A stretch of 64,000 nt of DNA from Rhizobium redzepovicii (GCF_019793435.1 NZ_JAILYH010000001.1:1-64000), one strand, 5' to 3'; shown: positions 1 through 10,775, counted from the first letter of the stretch. The notes: a model not told the origin generated them from the sequence alone. Translations and numbers: made by a program.

Positions 1-1
1 C

Positions 2-64
2 GTTCCGGTGGAGGTTACGGTCGTTCCCGAGCCCCAGACATACGAGGAGGAATTCGTGATCTAA
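2..64 (+). CDS. C-terminal end of an unidentified protein (partial)
   Basis: An open frame enters from the left edge and ends at TAA 62-64, reading VPVEVTVVPEPQTYEEEFVI. The alternating V/P/E composition is typical of an acidic, proline-rich protein tail and there is no other gene for the next 150 bases. Only 20 residues are visible, so no family can be named. The alternative is that the frame is open by chance. Confidence 0.3.
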   Translation, partial: VPVEVTVVPEPQTYEEEFVI

Positions 65-220
65 GCACCCGCATGGGGCGGAATGGCGGCTTTTGGCGCA
101 ACGGCGAGCCGCGTTGTCACTGCGTCATGTCCGCTTTGCAGCAACAGCGACGGGTGGCTCGATGACCGAGACCGACCGCAAGTTCAAACGTTCTCTATCC
201 AACCTCACAAGGAGCAGCAG

Positions 221-1012
221 ATGCAGATCGACCTCGTAGGCAAGACCGCTCTTATTACCGGATCGACCGAAGGTATCGGCTACGCGATCGCCCGCCAGCT
301 CGCAAGGGCTGGCGCGGACGTGGTGATCAACGGGCGGTCAGAAGAAAAGACCGCAAATGCCGCCAAACGCCTGAAAGGCGAAGGTGCCGGGGGCACCGTA
401 GCCGCCGTTGCAGCCGATGTCGCAACCGCTGAAGGGTGTGACGCTCTCGTCGCCAAGGTTCCTCATGTGGACATCCTCATCAACAACGCGGGTATTTTTC
501 AACCGCTCGACTTCTTCGAGGCGAACGACGAGGTGTGGGATCGCCACTGGCAGGTAAACGTCATGTCGGCCGTCAGGCTTTCGCGTGCCTACCTTCCGGG
601 CATGCAGAACGTCGACTGGGGTCGCGTCATCTTCATCGCGTCGGAATCCGGCTTTAACATTCCGGTGGAGATGATTCACTACGGCGTCAGCAAGACCGCC
701 GATATCGCGGTTGCCCGCGGGCTCGCCAAGCGCATGGCTGGTACCGGCGTTACCGTGAACTCGGTCCTCCCCGGCCCAACACTGTCCGAAGGCGTCGAGG
801 CGATGCTTGCCGAAGAGCGTGCGAAGACGGGCAAGCCGATCGAGGAGGTAGCGGCGGACTTCGTCAAGAAGCATCGTGGCAGTTCGATCATCCAACGAGC
901 TGCAAGCGTCGAGGAAATCGCCAACCTCGTAACCTATCTGGCGTCGCCTTTGGCATCCGCGACGACCGGGGCTTCCATGCGCGTCGATGGAGGACTGATC
1001 GACACGCTCTGA
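221..1012 (+). CDS. SDR-family NAD(P)-dependent oxidoreductase
   Basis: A 263-residue short-chain dehydrogenase/reductase, the usual length for classical SDRs. The cofactor glycine motif TGSTEGIG is at residues 14-21, NNAG follows in the middle, and the catalytic Ser (IASESG) and YGVSK (Tyr-x3-Lys) are present. The C-terminus ends with the usual ...GASMRVDGG segment. The start at ATG 221 is chosen because AAGGAG lies at about 209-214 and the Rossmann fold begins directly after it; the frame is open further upstream but that extension has no SDR similarity. The substrate cannot be read from the sequence. It stands alone, facing the end of the sugar ABC operon. Confidence 0.9.
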   Translation: MQIDLVGKTALITGSTEGIGYAIARQLARAGADVVINGRSEEKTANAAKRLKGEGAGGTVAAVAADVATAEGCDALVAKVPHVDILINNAGIFQPLDFFEANDEVWDRHWQVNVMSAVRLSRAYLPGMQNVDWGRVIFIASESGFNIPVEMIHYGVSKTADIAVARGLAKRMAGTGVTVNSVLPGPTLSEGVEAMLAEERAKTGKPIEEVAADFVKKHRGSSIIQRAASVEEIANLVTYLASPLASATTGASMRVDGGLIDTL

Positions 1013-1376
1013 GGTGATGCCTCGCCTGCTGGTCGTGATTGCCGGTCTGCGAAAGTCGGAGCACGACCGGGGCAGCGTTGGCGTGTCGATTGGATGACCG
1101 CAATCGTGTCCAGATGCTCTAACGTCAAAACGAACGGAAGTCCGCTCTGCGGCAATGGCAAGGTCTGCCATTGCGACTGATAAGGAGGCGCAATGCAGTC
1201 ATATCCCCCGATGACATCCCAAATGTGCACGCGAGATTCTGCTATCTGCGGGAGATCCGCCAATAAGTTCGTTAGTGAAAAACAGCCCTCCTGCCGACGG
1301 GGCAAGCAATTGCTTCGAGTGTCACGTCCCCCCGCTTGGCCGACTGGCAAGCCGAACCGCCGACACACCGTCAGCT
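1013..1376. other. 364-bp gap, no recognised gene
   Basis: This gap separates the convergent SDR gene and ABC ATPase gene. It holds a good ribosome-site-like AAGGAGG at 1183-1190 before an ATG at 1193 and a 67-codon frame, but that product (rich in Arg, Pro and Ser) resembles nothing I know. I see no clear hairpin terminator. Confidence 0.4.
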
Positions 1377-2510
<1,134 letters not shown>

Positions 2511-2557
2511 AAATCTGTCTCCGCCGGCGGTCTTCGTCGCACATTCAATAGAGGGGA

Positions 2558-2583
2558 GGGGCCGCGGCTCGTGCCGCGACCCC
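2558..2583 (-). repeat. Hairpin between binding-protein gene and ATPase gene
   Basis: An inverted repeat with GGGG-C-CGCGGC and GCCGCG-A-CCCC arms (one mismatch) around a TCGT loop lies 19 bases past the binding-protein stop and before the ATPase start. There is no T-run after it. It fits a 3' stabiliser or attenuator that keeps binding-protein mRNA in excess of the ATPase message. Confidence 0.5.
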
Positions 2584-2601
2584 AGGGAGCCTCAGGAGGG
2601 C

Positions 2602-3834
2602 TTATTTGAAGGCTTCGATTTCACCGGCAGCCTTCTTCAGCGCTGCTTCCGGCTCGGCCTTGCCGGTGACGACCGACTGGATCATCTCGATCATCGAGTT
2701 CTGGAAGCCCTTATAGTCGGTGAACAGCGGCTCGGGACCACCATAGCTGATGCCCTCGATGAGCGGCTTCCAATAGGGATCCTTGGCGACGAACTCGTCG
2801 ACCTTTGCCGAAGGACGCAGCGGGGTGAGGCCGGCGCCGCCCTGCAGCTCGTATTCCGACTGGACGTCGGGCGAGGTGATGAACTTGGCGAACTCGGTCG
2901 CCTTGTCCTCGACACCGGAGCCCTTGAAGATCGCCAGGCTGTCGGTGATCAGCAGCGTGCCGGGGCCCTTGGCATCGGGGCCGAGCGGCAGCGTCGTGAT
3001 GCCCCAGCTGATCTGCGTCTTCTTCAGGCGGTCGGCGGCACCCGAACCAGCCTGGATCATCGCCACCTTGCCATCGAGGAAGATGGCGCGGACTTCGTTC
3101 TGCTCATAGGCCGTCGGGCCTTCTTCGGAGTAGGGGACGATATCCTTGTAGGCCTTCAGCGCGGCGAGAATCTGCGGGCTGTCGAGCGTGACCTTGCCGT
3201 CGGCATCGGTCACCGCGCCGTTATTGGTGTAAACCCAATGCATGAACTGGTGCATCGTGTTGTCGAAGGTCTTGGCGGAAAGACCGAAGCCCGGAATGCC
3301 AGTCTTTTCCTTGATGGTTTTGGCCATTTCGATTTCTTCGGCCCAGGTCTTCGGCGGCTTCTCGGGGTCAAGGCCGGCCTGCTTGAAGAGATCCTTGTTC
3401 CAGTAGAGCGCCTTGGTGGAGAAGGCGATCGGAACGCCCCACTGGTTGCCCTCGAAGGTCACCGTATCGACGATGTGGGGGTAATAGGTCTTCTTCTCAT
3501 CATCGGTCATCGGCACCGGAACGATAAGGTCGTTCTGCGCGAATTCCTTCAACGTGCGCGAGCCGACATAGGCCATCGCCACCGGCGTGCCGGCGGCAGC
3601 GAGCGTCGTTGCCTTGTCCTGGCACTGCGCCCAGCCGACCACCTCAGGCGTGATCTTCCAGCCTGCGTTCTTTTCTTCCCACTGCTTGATGTATTTGGTA
3701 TGGACCGGGTCGATCGTGTCGCCGCAATAGATCCAGCTGATTTCCTTGTCGGCCGCATGGGCAGTGACCGCAGTCAATGCCGTCGAACCGAGCAAAGCGA
3801 GCGCCATAAGGCCTGTCTTGATTGTTATGCTCAC
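2602..3834 (-). CDS. Family 1 extracellular sugar-binding protein of ABC transporter
   Basis: A 410-residue periplasmic binding protein. It begins with a Sec signal peptide (hydrophobic LMALALLGSTALTAVTA, cleavage near AHA-A), followed by the two-lobed fold of MalE-type proteins, including the typical WGVPIAFSTKALYWNKDLF and aromatic-rich binding segments (YWKPLIEG near the C-terminus). It belongs to the operon oxidoreductase-permease-permease-binding protein-ATPase. The presence of an Idh-like dehydrogenase in the operon suggests a sugar, polyol or inositol-like ligand, but this is inference. Confidence 0.92.
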   Translation of the reverse strand: MSITIKTGLMALALLGSTALTAVTAHAADKEISWIYCGDTIDPVHTKYIKQWEEKNAGWKITPEVVGWAQCQDKATTLAAAGTPVAMAYVGSRTLKEFAQNDLIVPVPMTDDEKKTYYPHIVDTVTFEGNQWGVPIAFSTKALYWNKDLFKQAGLDPEKPPKTWAEEIEMAKTIKEKTGIPGFGLSAKTFDNTMHQFMHWVYTNNGAVTDADGKVTLDSPQILAALKAYKDIVPYSEEGPTAYEQNEVRAIFLDGKVAMIQAGSGAADRLKKTQISWGITTLPLGPDAKGPGTLLITDSLAIFKGSGVEDKATEFAKFITSPDVQSEYELQGGAGLTPLRPSAKVDEFVAKDPYWKPLIEGISYGGPEPLFTDYKGFQNSMIEMIQSVVTGKAEPEAALKKAAGEIEAFK

Positions 3835-3880
3835 GTCGTGACTCCCGTTCTTGTGTTAGCTGTTCACTCGTTTTTTGGTC

Positions 3881-4738
3881 TTATTGTTTCACCGCACCGG
3901 CGGTCAGCCCGCCGACAAGGTAGCGCTGAAGGAAGAAGATGACGACCATCGCCGGCGCGATGCCGACGAAGGAAGCCGCCATCAGTTCGTTCCAGATGAC
4001 CTCCTGCTTGCCGAAATAAGCAAAGAGACCCACCGGAAGGGGCATGTATTCGGTCTTCGAGTTGAAGGTCAGCGCGAAGATGAATTGCTGGGCGTAAGCG
4101 CCGATGAAGGTGGTGATGGCGACGACGATGATCCCCGGCATCGCAATCGGCAGGATGACGCGGCGCAGCGTGTAGAAGTGGCTGGCGCCATCCATATAGG
4201 CGGCTTCGTTGAGCTCCTGCGGGATACGGATCATGTAGGTACGCAGCAGCCAGATCGCCGAGGGGATCAGGAAGGCCACGCCAGGCACGATCATGGCGAG
4301 ATAGGTGTTGAGCACGCCAATGCTGCGCATCAGCCGGAAGAGCGGGATCAAGAGCACGGCGCCGGAGAACATGTTCACCGTCAGGAAGGCGCCGAGCAGG
4401 ATGCCCATGCCCTTGAACTCGAACTTCGCGAAGGCGTAGGCCGCCGGAATGACGAGGCAGAGCACGATCAGCGTGACGATGATCGAGATGAAGAACGAGT
4501 TGAAGATATAGCGCCCGAAACCCGGCACGCTGACCCACATCGTCCGATAGGCTTCGAAGGAACCGTTCTCCGGCCAGAAGCGGTAGGGCGAGGAGAAGAG
4601 CTGGCTGAGCGGCTTCAGCGACACCATGAAACCTTCGAAGAAGGGCGCCAGCACGAAGAACAGAAACAAGGCGATGCCGCAATAGATCAGGATGATTTCC
4701 CACCAGCGGTAACGGTCGATCATGGCAGCACTGCTCAT
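3881..4738 (-). CDS. Sugar ABC transporter permease (MalG type)
   Basis: A 285-residue inner-membrane permease with about six transmembrane helices and the EAA loop ELNEAAYMDGASHFYTLRRV that docks the ATPase. The start at ATG 4738 overlaps the stop of the preceding permease gene (ATGA, 4735-4738), which implies translational coupling; the frame is open further upstream but that part has no permease character. It is the second of the two permeases of this CUT1-type importer. Confidence 0.92.
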   Translation of the reverse strand: MSSAAMIDRYRWWEIILIYCGIALFLFFVLAPFFEGFMVSLKPLSQLFSSPYRFWPENGSFEAYRTMWVSVPGFGRYIFNSFFISIIVTLIVLCLVIPAAYAFAKFEFKGMGILLGAFLTVNMFSGAVLLIPLFRLMRSIGVLNTYLAMIVPGVAFLIPSAIWLLRTYMIRIPQELNEAAYMDGASHFYTLRRVILPIAMPGIIVVAITTFIGAYAQQFIFALTFNSKTEYMPLPVGLFAYFGKQEVIWNELMAASFVGIAPAMVVIFFLQRYLVGGLTAGAVKQ

Positions 4739-5619
4739 GCGCGCTTCTCCGGGTTGAGGCGGCGGGTGACGCGGAAATAGGCAAAGCAGAAGAGCGACAG
4801 GAAGATGCAGATCAGCACGGCGCGCGCTGCCCCTTCGCCGTATTTTTTCGAGCCGATGGCGGTCTGATAGGTGTCGATGATCATCGTCGTCGTCTCGCCG
4901 CTCGGCCCGCCCTGCGTCAGGATCCAGATAATGTCGAAAGAGTTGAAAGTGGCGATCAGCGACAGCATCGACATGGTGATGATGGCGGGCACCATCAGCG
5001 GCAGAGTGATGCGGCGGAAGCGGTACCAGCGGCCGGCGCCGTCGGTCCAGGCGGCCTCGTAGAGATCCTTCGGAATCGACTGGATCGCCGCCAGGAAGTA
5101 GATCGTCACCAGCGGTACGCCGATCCACACGTCGGTGACGATCGTCGCCCAGAAGGCGGTGCTGCCATAGGCGAGGAAGGCGACCGGACCGTCGACCAGA
5201 CCGAAGCGCTGCAAAACGCCCGATATCATCCCGAACTGGCCATTATACATCCAGCCCCACATGAAGATGCCGATCGCCATCGGCACGATCCAGGGCGGCA
5301 TGGTCAATAGCCGGAACAGCGAGCGGCCGGGTACGGCGGCATTCAGCATCGTCGCGCCGAAGGTGCCGATCACCATTTTCAGCGCGACCGAGAAGAAGGT
5401 CCAGACGAAGGTGCGGAAGATGACCTCGGCAAAGGTGGCGTTGAAGATCTTCTCGTAATTGACCCAGCCGACCCAGTTGGTGGTCTTCTTCAGCGACGCA
5501 TCGGTGAAGGAGAGAATGAAGGTATCGACGAGGGGATAGGCGACGATGGCGAGAACATAGAGAACGGCCGGAAGGAGGAGGATCCAGGCGAAGATGAAGG
5601 CGCTTCTTTGGACACTCAT
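4735..5619 (-). CDS. Sugar ABC transporter permease (MalF type)
   Basis: A 294-residue permease with six predicted transmembrane helices, the first one near the N-terminus, and an EAA loop of the form DLYEAAWTDGAGRWYRFRRI. It is 13 bases downstream of the oxidoreductase gene and shares ATGA with the following permease gene. Together they form the membrane channel of the importer. Confidence 0.92.
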   Translation of the reverse strand: MSVQRSAFIFAWILLLPAVLYVLAIVAYPLVDTFILSFTDASLKKTTNWVGWVNYEKIFNATFAEVIFRTFVWTFFSVALKMVIGTFGATMLNAAVPGRSLFRLLTMPPWIVPMAIGIFMWGWMYNGQFGMISGVLQRFGLVDGPVAFLAYGSTAFWATIVTDVWIGVPLVTIYFLAAIQSIPKDLYEAAWTDGAGRWYRFRRITLPLMVPAIITMSMLSLIATFNSFDIIWILTQGGPSGETTTMIIDTYQTAIGSKKYGEGAARAVLICIFLSLFCFAYFRVTRRLNPEKRA

Positions 5620-5632
5620 CTTGCCGTCGTCC

Positions 5633-6790
5633 TCAAGCCGCTCTTGCGTGAAGGGCCTCGTCGAAGCGGTCCCAGATGGGACGCAGGTCGACGACGGTTT
5701 TCTTCATCCTCGCTTCGTCCATCGCCAGCGCCAGGATGCCGGCTTCGAGCGCATTCAGCGTGGACACGGGCAGTTCGAGCCCGGTGCGCACGCTTTCCAA
5801 AAGGTCGCTCGCCATCTGCTCATCGGCGCCGTAATGCTGGGAGAGCTCAGTGGCGGCATATTTGTTTTCAACCACCTTGTTGCCGGTCAGCTGCTCATGC
5901 ACATCGAGATAGCCGCGCACGAAATCGCCTTCGGCCATGCCGCGCGAGCCCATGATGGCGAAGCGGCGGAATTGATCGGGCACATTCAGATTGGTGTGGA
6001 AGTTCATGCCGACGCCGTTTTCATATTCGACGATCGCCACTTGGTAATCGATGATGTCGGCATCGCTGTCGAAGACCTTGTCGGAGCCCATCCAGCCGCT
6101 CGGCTTGCGGTGGAAAAGCTCGAGATCGTTGATACCCTCGCGGGCCGGATCGTTGGCCGGAATGAAGCTCTTGCGGCCGCCGAAACTGGCGACCCGCTCC
6201 GGCCTTGCGCCGACGACGCCATTATAAAGGTCGAGGTCGTGGCAGCATTTCTCCAGCATGAAGCTGCCGGAATAGCGCTCGTAGCGGCGCCAATCGCGCA
6301 TGAAGAAGGCGCCGTGATAGGGCTCGATATGTTCGGAAGCCTCGATCGAGACGATCTGGCCGAGTTTGCCCTCGGCCTGGATGGCGCGCAGATCCTTGTA
6401 GAGGGGCGAATAACGCAGCACCAGACCAACCATCAGCCGCTCGTGACCGAACTTCGCCATCAGATGGGCAAGCTCGATGCTCTCGGCGATTGATGTGACG
6501 ATCGGCTTTTCGCAGAAGACCTTGAGGCCGGCTTGCAGCCCGAGCCTGATATGATCGAGGTGCAGGTGATTGGGGGAGCCGATCATCAGCAGATCGAGCT
6601 TTTCGGAGGCGAGCAGTTCCTGCGGCGAGCCATATGCCTTGCCGACCGAAATTCCCTTTTCCGTCAATCCGGGAAGCCCGGCGGGATCCGGATCCACATA
6701 GCCGACAATGTCGAAGCTGCTATCGATCGCTTTGAAGACGTAGCCGAGATAGCCGAGCCGGAATCCGAGCCCGATGATTCCCACTTTCAT
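5633..6790 (-). CDS. Gfo/Idh/MocA-family oxidoreductase
   Basis: A 385-residue NAD(P)-dependent dehydrogenase for a sugar, inositol or derivative. It has the N-terminal Rossmann start MKVGIIGLGFRLG and the family motif EKPIVTS (active-site Lys region). A conserved CHDLDLYNG segment later corresponds to the usual catalytic His/Asp region. It is the promoter-proximal gene of the ABC operon, so it probably acts on the imported substrate. ATG 6790 is chosen because it opens the Rossmann strand. A TTG at 6799, three codons upstream and preceded by GGGAA, is a possible alternative start. Confidence 0.88.
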   Translation of the reverse strand: MKVGIIGLGFRLGYLGYVFKAIDSSFDIVGYVDPDPAGLPGLTEKGISVGKAYGSPQELLASEKLDLLMIGSPNHLHLDHIRLGLQAGLKVFCEKPIVTSIAESIELAHLMAKFGHERLMVGLVLRYSPLYKDLRAIQAEGKLGQIVSIEASEHIEPYHGAFFMRDWRRYERYSGSFMLEKCCHDLDLYNGVVGARPERVASFGGRKSFIPANDPAREGINDLELFHRKPSGWMGSDKVFDSDADIIDYQVAIVEYENGVGMNFHTNLNVPDQFRRFAIMGSRGMAEGDFVRGYLDVHEQLTGNKVVENKYAATELSQHYGADEQMASDLLESVRTGLELPVSTLNALEAGILALAMDEARMKKTVVDLRPIWDRFDEALHARAA

Positions 6791-7120
6791 GCCGATCAAG
6801 TTCCCAGTTTAGGTAATTTATTTTCTTTAAGTTGGGACAAAAAACGAGAGGCGTCAATAGAAAACGGGCCTCACAGCACGAGTATGAAATTTATTTTCAT
6901 AGATCGGTAGGCGGCTGCCGATTGCCGGCTGCGACAGGCAGGGCGCGGATTGCAAATGGAAAAGCGCGCACCGCTTGAGGCGGCGGCGGCGAAATCAGCC
7001 TCTGCCGCCGCAAGTGGCGATCGCTGCGGCAAGCTCACGCCAAACTCGCGAAATGTTGAAAAGAGTCACGATTTTGCGTGTGTAGGATGGTGCGAAACCC
7101 AAAGCCAAGGAGGAGCCATC
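6791..7120. other. 330-bp divergent intergenic region
   Basis: The left half is A/T-rich (for example the TTTATTTTCTTTAAG stretch) and probably carries the promoter of the leftward ABC operon plus the palindrome at 6883-6901. The right half is GC-rich and carries the ribosome site AAGGAGGAG for the hydrolase gene. I see no gene in it. Confidence 0.5.
6883..6901. promoter_or_regulatory. Palindromic operator candidate TATGAAA-N5-TTTCATA
   Basis: Perfect 7-base inverted arms with a 5-base A/T spacer lie in the A/T-rich region between the divergent ABC operon (start 6790) and the hydrolase gene (start 7121). The size and symmetry fit a dimeric repressor or activator site. No regulator gene is adjacent, so the binding protein is unknown. 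Confidence 0.45.
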
Positions 7121-8008
7121 ATGACCCGCATGACAGCCAAGGACTTCCCGCAGGAAATTCTCGAACTCTACGATTACTACGCGCACGGGAAAATCACCAA
7201 GCGCGAGTTTCTCGACCGGGCCGGCAAATTCGCCGTCGGCGGGCTGACGGCAGCCGCCATCCTCTCGTCGCTGAGCCCTGATTACGCGCTGGCAACCCAG
7301 GTCGAGTTCACCGATCCGGACATCGTGGCCGAATACATCACCTATCCCTCGCCGAAAGGAAATGGCGACGTCCGCGGCTATCTCGTCCGTCCTAAGAACG
7401 CCACCGGCAAAGTCGCGGCCGTGGTGGTCGTGCACGAGAACAGAGGCCTGAACCCCTATATCGAGGATGTGGCACGGCGTGTGGCGAAGGCCGGCTTCAT
7501 CGCGCTAGCGCCGGATGGCCTCACTTCGGTCGGGGGTTATCCCGGCAATGACGAAAAGGGACGGGAACTGCAGCAGAAGGTCGATCCGGAAAAGCTGATG
7601 AACGACTTCTTCGCGGCCGTCGAGTTTCTGATGAAGAGCGACCTCACCACCGGCAAGGTCGGCATCACCGGCTTCTGCTATGGCGGCGGCGTCGCCAATG
7701 CCGCGGCAGTCGCCTATCCGGAACTTGCCGCCGCCGTGCCGTTCTACGGCAGGCAGCCGCGCGCCGAAGATGTGCCGAAGATCAAGGCGCCCCTGCTTCT
7801 GCATTATGCCGGGCTGGACAAGGGCATCAACGAAGGCTGGCCGGCCTATGAAGCGGCGCTGAAATCCTCTCAGAAAACCTACGAGGCCTATGTCTATCCC
7901 GACGTCAACCACGGCTTCCACAATGATTCCACGCCGCGCTACGACGAAGCGGCCGCCAAGCTCGCCTGGCAGCGAACCGTCGACTGGTTTACGAAATACC
8001 TTGCTTGA
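7121..8008 (+). CDS. Dienelactone hydrolase family protein (YghX-like)
   Basis: A 295-residue alpha/beta hydrolase. Nucleophile Cys186 sits in GFCYGGG and the catalytic His264 in VNHGFHN; the acid should be the Asp in the HYAGLDKG segment. An N-terminal extension of about 60 residues precedes the hydrolase fold and contains a hydrophobic stretch ([14 protein letters not shown]) resembling an export or anchor segment, but without a clear twin-arginine pair. The start at ATG 7121 follows AAGGAGGAG by 5 bases. Family members hydrolyse lactones or esters; the substrate here is unknown. Confidence 0.88.
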   Translation: MTRMTAKDFPQEILELYDYYAHGKITKREFLDRAGKFAVGGLTAAAILSSLSPDYALATQVEFTDPDIVAEYITYPSPKGNGDVRGYLVRPKNATGKVAAVVVVHENRGLNPYIEDVARRVAKAGFIALAPDGLTSVGGYPGNDEKGRELQQKVDPEKLMNDFFAAVEFLMKSDLTTGKVGITGFCYGGGVANAAAVAYPELAAAVPFYGRQPRAEDVPKIKAPLLLHYAGLDKGINEGWPAYEAALKSSQKTYEAYVYPDVNHGFHNDSTPRYDEAAAKLAWQRTVDWFTKYLA

Positions 8009-8076
8009 GAGGGGCGTGGCCTGAACGATGCAGTGGGCGGGGCGGGTTCCCCGCCTTCTATCCGTGTCGTGGCTTG

Positions 8077-8649
8077 TCAGAGCGACTGATGGCCTGCAAT
8101 CAGGCTCCAGAAGGGATCGTCGCCGGACAGGTTTTCAAAATCGGCAAGCTTGCGAAGTTGCAGGAAAAAAACAGCGTCGTACCCATTCCGATTTCCCCAG
8201 CGCAAGCAGTCCATGAACTTAACTTCACGTTCGTGATCACTCATCGGCGCTTCGAGCGACCCCTTGGCGTGCAAACGTGATTTCCAATATATGCGCCCGT
8301 CGCGCAACGTGACCGTGACGACATGCGGGAGCCGCTCCACGCCTTTTTCCTCTTCGGCCGAATAGGACTCCATGCCGATGCGCGGCATGAATTCCCGGAT
8401 TTCCGGCCGTCCGATCCCCTGCCGCGTAAAGTCCGAAAGGCTGAGAGCCCCATTGAGGAAAGCTGTCGCCAGGCAGTATTGCATCGAGAAGCGGGCCTGC
8501 ATCTCATCGGTGGGCTCGGGATAAGCGAGGTTGCGGACGGCGGATATGCCGACTTTCGCCTCGATCCTGGCAATGTCGCCCGCCAAAAGTCCATGCTCCT
8601 GCTTCAGATCCAGAAGCGCATCGATCGCGCGATGGGTGTCGCGGCACAT
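8077..8649 (-). pseudogene. MmgE/PrpD family gene, 3' remnant only
   Basis: The frame ending at TGA 8077 encodes only the C-terminal third (about 190 residues) of a 2-methylcitrate-dehydratase-like (MmgE/PrpD) protein; the family is usually 450-480 residues. Recognisable parts are DTHRAIDALLDL..EHGL, then FSMQYCLATAFLNGALSL and the closing VKFMDCL segment. At about 8637-8649 the similarity stops, and the DNA beyond is the opposite strand of the abgB-like remnant. The 5' two thirds and the promoter are gone, so I call it a pseudogene. Confidence 0.75.
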
Positions 8650-9498
8650 GCGGCCAACAGCGCCCATCTCGGCCGTTCGGCGCTCGATGCGGTCGAACTC
8701 ATGAATGTCGGCGTCAATTTCCTGCGTGAACACATGCCGCAGGATTGTCGCGTTCACTACGCGATTACCGACACCGGCGGCAGGGCCGCCAATGTCGTGC
8801 AGGCCAGCGCCGAGGTTCTCTATCTGATCAGGGCGCCTGACATGCCGCAGGCGCTTGCGCTTGCCGGGCGCGTCGAGAAAGTTGCACGAGGTGCTGCGAT
8901 GATGACCGAAACCGAAGTCGAGAGCGTGTTCGACACCGCCTCGACGAACCTTCTTCCCAACATCACGCTTGAAACGGCAATGCACGAGAACATGGTCACG
9001 CTCGGGCCGATAGCCTTCGACGAGGCCGACATCGCCTTCGCCCGGAAAATCCAGGACACCTTCACTGAGGAAGCGATCAAGAGCAGCATCCGCCTCTATC
9101 AGATCAGGGGCGATGTGTTCTCCAATGCCAAGGTCGATGGCTCGACGCCCTTGCACACCGGTCTGCGCGATTTCGAGGGACAATCGCATTTCCGGGCCGG
9201 ATCGACCGATGTCGGCGACGTCAGCTGGGTGACGCCGACCGCGCAATGCTGGGCGCCAGCCTGGGCGATCGGCACCAATCCCCATACATGGCAGGTCGTC
9301 GCACAGGGAAAAAGCCCGGCCGCGCACAAAGCCATGGCGCATGCGGCCAAGACGCTTGCGACGACGGGGCTCGCATTGATGACGTCATCGGACCTCCTGG
9401 CAGCCGCGAAAGCCGAGTGGCGGGAAAGGACCGGCGGCAAAGCCTATACATGTCCGATCCCCGGCAATGTGATGCCCGCAACGGTTCATGGCCGGTAG
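8635..9498 (+). pseudogene. AbgB-like amidohydrolase (M20 family), 3' remnant
   Basis: About 287 codons of an aminobenzoyl-glutamate-utilisation protein B-like hydrolase, a family normally near 480 residues. Similarity begins at GVAAHAA and continues through GRSALDAVELMNVG, CRVHYAITDTGG, EVLYLIRAP, HTGLRDFEG and a typical C-terminus. The N-terminal part with most metal ligands of the M20 fold is missing. Frames extending further left read across the prpD remnant and are not AbgB-like. ATG 8632 could still start translation, but no activity is expected without the metal site. Confidence 0.75.
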
Positions 9499-9640
9499 TT
9501 CCCGTCTCCGTCTGCGGCAACGACCTGCATCGCACCCGCTTGCAGGATCCCATGGAAAAGCACTAAGGGTATGGGAGTCGAAAGCGCGGAACTGAGGCAT
9601 TCACCGCGTTCGAACCTCCAACATTTCGGAAAAGGCAAAG

Positions 9641-10774
9641 ATGACAAGCTCCGAATGGCGGGTGGGAGTGCTGTTTTCCAGAAGCGGAATTAGCGAAATC
9701 ACGGAAACCGAGCACTTTCTTGGCACCGCGCTTGCGATCGAGGAAGTCAATGCAGCAGGCGGCGTGCTTGGCAAGCCTATCGTTCCGATCGCCTATGATC
9801 CGGGCGGGGACCAGGCCGCTTATCGCAACCTGGCGCGGCGGCTGCTCGCAGACGACGACGTCAACATCATCTTCGGCGCGTCGATGTCGGCCAGCCGAAA
9901 GGCGGTGCTGCCGATTGTTGAGCGGCACAACGGACTGCTGTTTTATCCGTCGATGTATGAAGGCTTCGAATATTCGGAGAATGTGGTCTATACCGGCGCC
10001 ACCCTCAACCAGAACACTTTCGCGCTGGCAGAATATCTGCTGCGCCACCATGGACGCCGCATCCTCTTCGTCGGCGCGGATTACATCTATCCGCGCGAAT
10101 CCAATCGGGTGATGCGGGATGTGCTCGAGGCAAAAGGCGGTGAAGTCGTCAGCGAGCGATATCTTCCTCTTCATGCCGACGAACAAACCTTGCGGTCGGT
10201 TATTTCCGATATCGTCCGTCTTGAGCCCGATGCCATTTTCTCGACGATCGTCGGCCGGCCGGCACAGCGCTTTTACCGCATGTATGCCGACGCGGGGATC
10301 GATCGCAAACGGGTTCCGATTGCCAGCCTGACCATGGCCGAGAGCGAGATTCGCGAGATCGGAGCCGACGCTTGCACCGGCCATATTCTTTCGGCGACCT
10401 ATTTCCAGACGGTCGAAAACGAGGCGAATGAGCGCTTCGTGGCGGCGTTTAAAGCCCGCTTCGGCCAGGACTTCACCACCAGCGTATGGTCGCAGCCGGC
10501 CTATGCGCAGGTTCACCTTTTCGCCCGCGCACTCGCCCGGGCCGGCTCGCTCGAGACCCATCGCATTTCCGAGGAAATTCTCCTGGAGGATTTTTCTGCT
10601 CCGGAAGGGCGGATCAATTTTGACGCCGATACCCGGCATCTCTGGCTGCATCCCCGCATCGGCGTGGCGCGGGCCGACGGGCTTTTCGATATTGCCTGGC
10701 AGGCGCCCGGCCCGATCAGGCCGGACCCGTACCTGACCGCTTCGCGGTTCGAAGATGTTTGGTTGGGGGCCTGA
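9641..10774 (+). CDS. amiC: AmiC-like amide-sensing regulator (periplasmic-binding fold, cytoplasmic)
   Basis: A 377-residue type I periplasmic-binding-protein fold of the AmiC/UrtA/LivJ group with no signal peptide: it starts directly with the first strand (WRVGVLFSRSGISEITE), as in cytoplasmic AmiC. In Pseudomonas AmiC binds short amides and releases the antiterminator AmiR. The next gene, one base away after the stop, is AmiR-like, and the operon downstream carries a nitrilase, amidase and amide-type importer. This strongly supports a ligand-sensor role. The inducing amide is unknown. Compare the exported paralogue at 12470-13618. Confidence 0.88.
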   Translation: MTSSEWRVGVLFSRSGISEITETEHFLGTALAIEEVNAAGGVLGKPIVPIAYDPGGDQAAYRNLARRLLADDDVNIIFGASMSASRKAVLPIVERHNGLLFYPSMYEGFEYSENVVYTGATLNQNTFALAEYLLRHHGRRILFVGADYIYPRESNRVMRDVLEAKGGEVVSERYLPLHADEQTLRSVISDIVRLEPDAIFSTIVGRPAQRFYRMYADAGIDRKRVPIASLTMAESEIREIGADACTGHILSATYFQTVENEANERFVAAFKARFGQDFTTSVWSQPAYAQVHLFARALARAGSLETHRISEEILLEDFSAPEGRINFDADTRHLWLHPRIGVARADGLFDIAWQAPGPIRPDPYLTASRFEDVWLGA

Positions 10775-10775
10775 G

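Noticed and set aside
8323..8634. N-terminal part of the long plus-strand frame ending at 9498
   Set aside because: This part is antisense to the MmgE/PrpD remnant and has no AbgB similarity; only the part from about 8635 on is AbgB-like.
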